Shown: one piece after another, positions 6,030-8,603 of the stretch
Position numbering within the stretch: the stretch's first letter is position 1
How the letters are laid out: the number at the start of each line of letters is the position of its first letter
Assembly (NCBI GenBank): GCA_021202495.1
Contig: JAJQCX010000117.1
Coordinates: 1-8,603 of the forward strand
Origin: Clostridia bacterium
GTDB taxonomy: Bacteria > Bacillota > Clostridia > UMGS1883
Length of the DNA stretch: 8,603 nt
Reading direction: 5' to 3'
The notes under the pieces: model-generated
Seen by the model: only the letters and a program-made list of their open reading frames with translations
What the model was told of the DNA's origin: nothing
The model's database searches: none
Translations under genes and position numbers: made by a program

Positions 6030-7760
6030 ATGAAAAAATTGAAGGTACTTATCAGTCTTTTGTGCATGGCGGCGCTTGCGGCGGGGAGTTTTCCCTCGAT
6101 AGGTTTTGCACAGGAGGACGAGATAACGGTCATTGTTGACACAGTTGCGCTCAATCCGGCTGACGGAAAGGCGCAGATAGTGGGTGAAGGCACGACGATG
6201 GTGCCCTTCAGGTCGATATTTGAGGCGCTCGGCTTTGAGGTGGATTTTTTCCCCAAGAGCGGAACGATTACGACAGTTATCGGATTTAACGAGGAAAAAG
6301 ATATTATTGTGGGATTGACGGTGGGCTCTGATGTAATTTACGTGTGCTCCTATGCCGAGTATTTAAATAACGGAGGTCTCTTTATTGACAGCCGGTATGT
6401 AACGGTGGAAGAAAAAGTGTTCATTGACGAAACGGGAAGAACGCTTATTCCGGCGAGAGCTGTTTCGGAGGCTTTGGGCGCCGATGTTGTGTGGGCAGCC
6501 GGCTCGAATACGGTTATAATAATGTATTCGGATGAGCGCTATTACAGCGATACGGACATTCCGCGCTACGAATATGTTACGGGCGACGCGTATACATCGG
6601 TCAGCACCGACGCTTACGGAAATCCGCTGTACGTTTATCCCTATCCCAATCCCGTGGAAAAATTCAATAAAGATTATGCTGTTGATACGTTAATCAACGG
6701 TGCGGGATTTGCCGAAATAGATTCTAATTTGGATGACGACAACAAGGCGACGATTTTGTATGAATCACAAGCAAACAATTGTTTGCTCATACAGGCAAAT
6801 ATGGGTGAGAATATTCTCAATATAATCCCGTACTCAAACAAGGTATATCCTTATTATATAACGGGGCTGTCGGGAACCGGTGTTACTGTGGCGGCGCTTC
6901 CCAATTACACTTATTTTACGAAAAGCGAGTGTCTGTCATGGGCTGAGGATGACGACGGCTCGGGAGACCATGTTTATAAATACAAATATAATTATGAGGA
7001 AGTAAATTATTATTTCGGCATTTTGGAGAACATGGGATATGAGTGCTATTTCTCAAGCGGCAGCGTCTGGCATTTTAAAAACGGCAGTCTTTACGTAAAC
7101 GTAGAAGTTGACGCAACGCTCGGGTATATTTATATTGCGCCGTTTGTCGGAAGCGCAACTTTTAAAACAGAGTATTATTATGACGACGGCTCGACGTATT
7201 ACAATACGGATATACCGACGTTTTACGGCGTAACAGGCATTGAGCCGTCAAATATTGAATATGATTCGGATTACGGCGCGGTTGAATTTACATATGTTTG
7301 CACGGACAGTGAATACCGCGCATATGTGAGGGAGTTGGAAGCAAAGGGATTTAAGGATGTGTCAGGCAGTTACACGATACTGGAGTCGCCGAAAAACAAA
7401 TATATTATTGTGATTAAAAGCGGATCATATCTTTATGTAATGCCCTTTGACAACTTACCCACCTATCTCGGAACATATGTGCCGAACTATACATATGTCA
7501 CCGAAATGGAATGTTTGTTCTGGTTTGAGGATGATGACGGAGACCCCATTTACTGCTATCCTTACAGCCAATTTGACTGGGATACATATTGCACCTATCT
7601 TACAAACAGAGGCTATGAGGAAATTCTGTCAGTTTCGGTTGACGGAGGAGCTGTTGTGTATATGTCGGACGGCAGCCATATAGTAAGGATTGTGGCGTTG
7701 GACCTTGACGGAACAACTTATCTTGCGATTACTCCATGGGTGATGGAGGACGCATCTTAA
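6030..7760 (+). CDS. Exported stalk-domain protein with four tandem YVTG-type repeats (paralogue B)
   Basis: This 576-residue paralogue of A has the same architecture: signal peptide (1-27, likely cut after GFA), stalk domain (about 31-166, with TTMVPFRSIFEALGFEV 55-71 and RTLIPARAVSEALGADV 137-153), and four repeats (about 176-287, 289-392, 393-481, 482-576). The repeats open DIPRYEYVTG, ALPNYTYFTK, DIPTFYGVTG and YVPNYTYVTE. Long stretches match A almost exactly, for example RYEYVTGDAYTSV and GDHVYKYKYNY, while residues 73-79, 111-130 and 215-240 differ strongly. The first repeat is two residues longer than in A, and the C-terminus is shortened to WVMEDAS. There is no anchor motif. An SD-like AGAAGGGGAAG precedes the ATG in a leader similar to those of A and C. 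It lies 39 nt after the small gene and 44 nt before C with no terminator, so the three are probably one transcript. Confidence 0.9.
   Translation: MKKLKVLISLLCMAALAAGSFPSIGFAQEDEITVIVDTVALNPADGKAQIVGEGTTMVPFRSIFEALGFEVDFFPKSGTITTVIGFNEEKDIIVGLTVGSDVIYVCSYAEYLNNGGLFIDSRYVTVEEKVFIDETGRTLIPARAVSEALGADVVWAAGSNTVIIMYSDERYYSDTDIPRYEYVTGDAYTSVSTDAYGNPLYVYPYPNPVEKFNKDYAVDTLINGAGFAEIDSNLDDDNKATILYESQANNCLLIQANMGENILNIIPYSNKVYPYYITGLSGTGVTVAALPNYTYFTKSECLSWAEDDDGSGDHVYKYKYNYEEVNYYFGILENMGYECYFSSGSVWHFKNGSLYVNVEVDATLGYIYIAPFVGSATFKTEYYYDDGSTYYNTDIPTFYGVTGIEPSNIEYDSDYGAVEFTYVCTDSEYRAYVRELEAKGFKDVSGSYTILESPKNKYIIVIKSGSYLYVMPFDNLPTYLGTYVPNYTYVTEMECLFWFEDDDGDPIYCYPYSQFDWDTYCTYLTNRGYEEILSVSVDGGAVVYMSDGSHIVRIVALDLDGTTYLAITPWVMEDAS
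6555..7757 (+). repeat. Four tandem repeat domains in protein B
   Basis: The units and boundaries are as in protein A, covering residues 176-576. The middle units show DDGSGDHVYKYKYNYEE and YGAVEFTYVCTDSEYRAYV; the last shows DDDGDPIYCYPYSQFDW. Closing strands are NIIPY, YIAPF, YVMPF and AITPW. Unit order and phase are conserved with A, so the four-unit array existed before the A/B gene duplication. Confidence 0.8.
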
Positions 7761-7804
7761 ATTTTTTACGCAGAGCGGATACGACAGGAGAAGGGATGTA
7801 TTTG

Positions 7805-8603
7805 ATGAAGAAAGCGAAGGTATTTATCAGCCTTTTATGCGCAATGGCGCTTGTTTTGGGGAGTTTTCCCGCAATGGGTTTTGCGGATGAGGGAGATATA
7901 ACGGTTATTGTTGACGGCGTGACGCTTGATCCGGCTGAAGGAAAGGCGCAGATAGTCGGCTCGGGCACGACAATGGTGCCCTTCAGAGCGATATTTGAGG
8001 CGCTCGGCTTTGAGGTAGATTACAGAGAAAGCGACGGAGTTGTAACCTCCGTAATGGGCTATAATATTGAAGAAAACATTTTGATAGGTTTGGTAGTGGG
8101 CGAAAATGTCATTTACATGTGCACCTATTCTAAGTATTTGGACGACATCAGAGCGCTTGTAAGCAGTCCTTATTCAACGATGAGCGAAGCGGTATTTATT
8201 GATGAAACGGGCAGAACGCTGATTCCGGCGAGAGCTGTTTCGGAAGCGTTGGGTGCAGAGGTTGTATGGGTTGCTGAGTCAAAGACGGTTATCATAACAT
8301 ATGCCACGGAGCATTATTACCGCGCGACAGACATTCCGCGCTACGAATATGTCACAGGCGATGCGTATACGTCGGTCAGCTATGACGCTTACAGAAATCC
8401 GACATACGTTTATCCGTATCCCGAATCGTTGGATAAATTCAATTACGACTATAAAAGGGACGCGCTGTCAGATGAGGGAGTTGTTTTGATAGATCAAAAT
8501 GCGGACGACATAAGTCAACAGCAAACATGGCTGTTTGAATCACAGGCAAACAATTATTTACTTATACGGTTAGACGAGTATGAAGAGTTAATATATATTA
8601 CCC
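7805..8603 (+). CDS. Exported stalk-domain protein (paralogue C), cut by the right edge
   Basis: The third paralogue is open to the end of the window (266 codons seen; the 3' end lies outside). It shows a signal peptide (MKKAKV start, likely cut after GFA), the stalk domain with GTTMVPFRAIFEALGFEV and RTLIPARAVSEALGAEV, and most of the first repeat (DIPRYEYVTGDAYTSV through ESQANNYLLI). Two in-frame starts are possible, ATG at 7796 and ATG at 7805. I chose 7805 because the MKK start and the GAGAAGGG leader line up with A and B; AGGAG (7786-7790) would also serve 7796. The chain is patchy: parts of the stalk domain resemble A and others B. In the first repeat the linker after YVYPYPE is different from both and longer than in A. 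Its position 44 nt after B implies co-transcription. Confidence 0.9.
   Translation, partial: MKKAKVFISLLCAMALVLGSFPAMGFADEGDITVIVDGVTLDPAEGKAQIVGSGTTMVPFRAIFEALGFEVDYRESDGVVTSVMGYNIEENILIGLVVGENVIYMCTYSKYLDDIRALVSSPYSTMSEAVFIDETGRTLIPARAVSEALGAEVVWVAESKTVIITYATEHYYRATDIPRYEYVTGDAYTSVSYDAYRNPTYVYPYPESLDKFNYDYKRDALSDEGVVLIDQNADDISQQQTWLFESQANNYLLIRLDEYEELIYIT

Noticed and set aside
1824..8603. Mobile element or CRISPR origin for the repeated segments
   Set aside because: The repeats are whole coding genes and protein-level units; no transposase, terminal inverted repeats or short regularly spaced repeats are seen.

Overview
The window looks like a chromosomal segment from an anaerobic, probably gut-associated member of the Clostridia (Bacillota). 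The base composition is moderate, Shine-Dalgarno (SD) sites are strong and purine-rich, and the gene content is typical of that group: a zinc-ribbon Hanks-type Ser/Thr kinase with one membrane segment, secreted 'stalk domain' proteins (copper amine oxidase N-terminal-like domain, PF07833 type), and a secreted subtilase. The taxonomic call is inferred from gene families, not from a marker gene. All genes lie on the + strand.

Layout. Bases 1-128 are a leader with two short inverted repeats and no gene. A kinase (129-1763) is followed by a 60-nt gap with an AT-rich hairpin. Next is exported stalk-domain protein A (1824-3554). A 118-nt gap holds a large 24-pair hairpin and a possible promoter, and leads to an S8 subtilase (3673-5481). 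A small cytosolic-looking protein of unknown function (5523-5990) comes next. Two more paralogues of protein A close the window: B (6030-7760), and C (from 7805), which is cut by the right edge. From 3673 onward the gaps are 39-44 nt and show no terminator-like structure, so subtilase, small protein, B and C are probably co-transcribed. The kinase and A may form a separate or upstream-linked unit.

The main point of interest is the A/B/C family. Each protein has a signal peptide, a stalk domain with two VPxRA-type half-motifs, and then (complete in A and B) four tandem repeats of about 90-110 residues. Each repeat opens with an xPxYxYVTG-like motif and closes with a hydrophobic strand ending in PY, PF or PW. 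I do not recognise this repeat as a named domain. Working model (inference): the kinase senses something outside the membrane, A/B/C are its surface or secreted partners or outputs, and the subtilase processes exported proteins. Nothing in the sequence proves a physical link; co-location and export signals are the only support.
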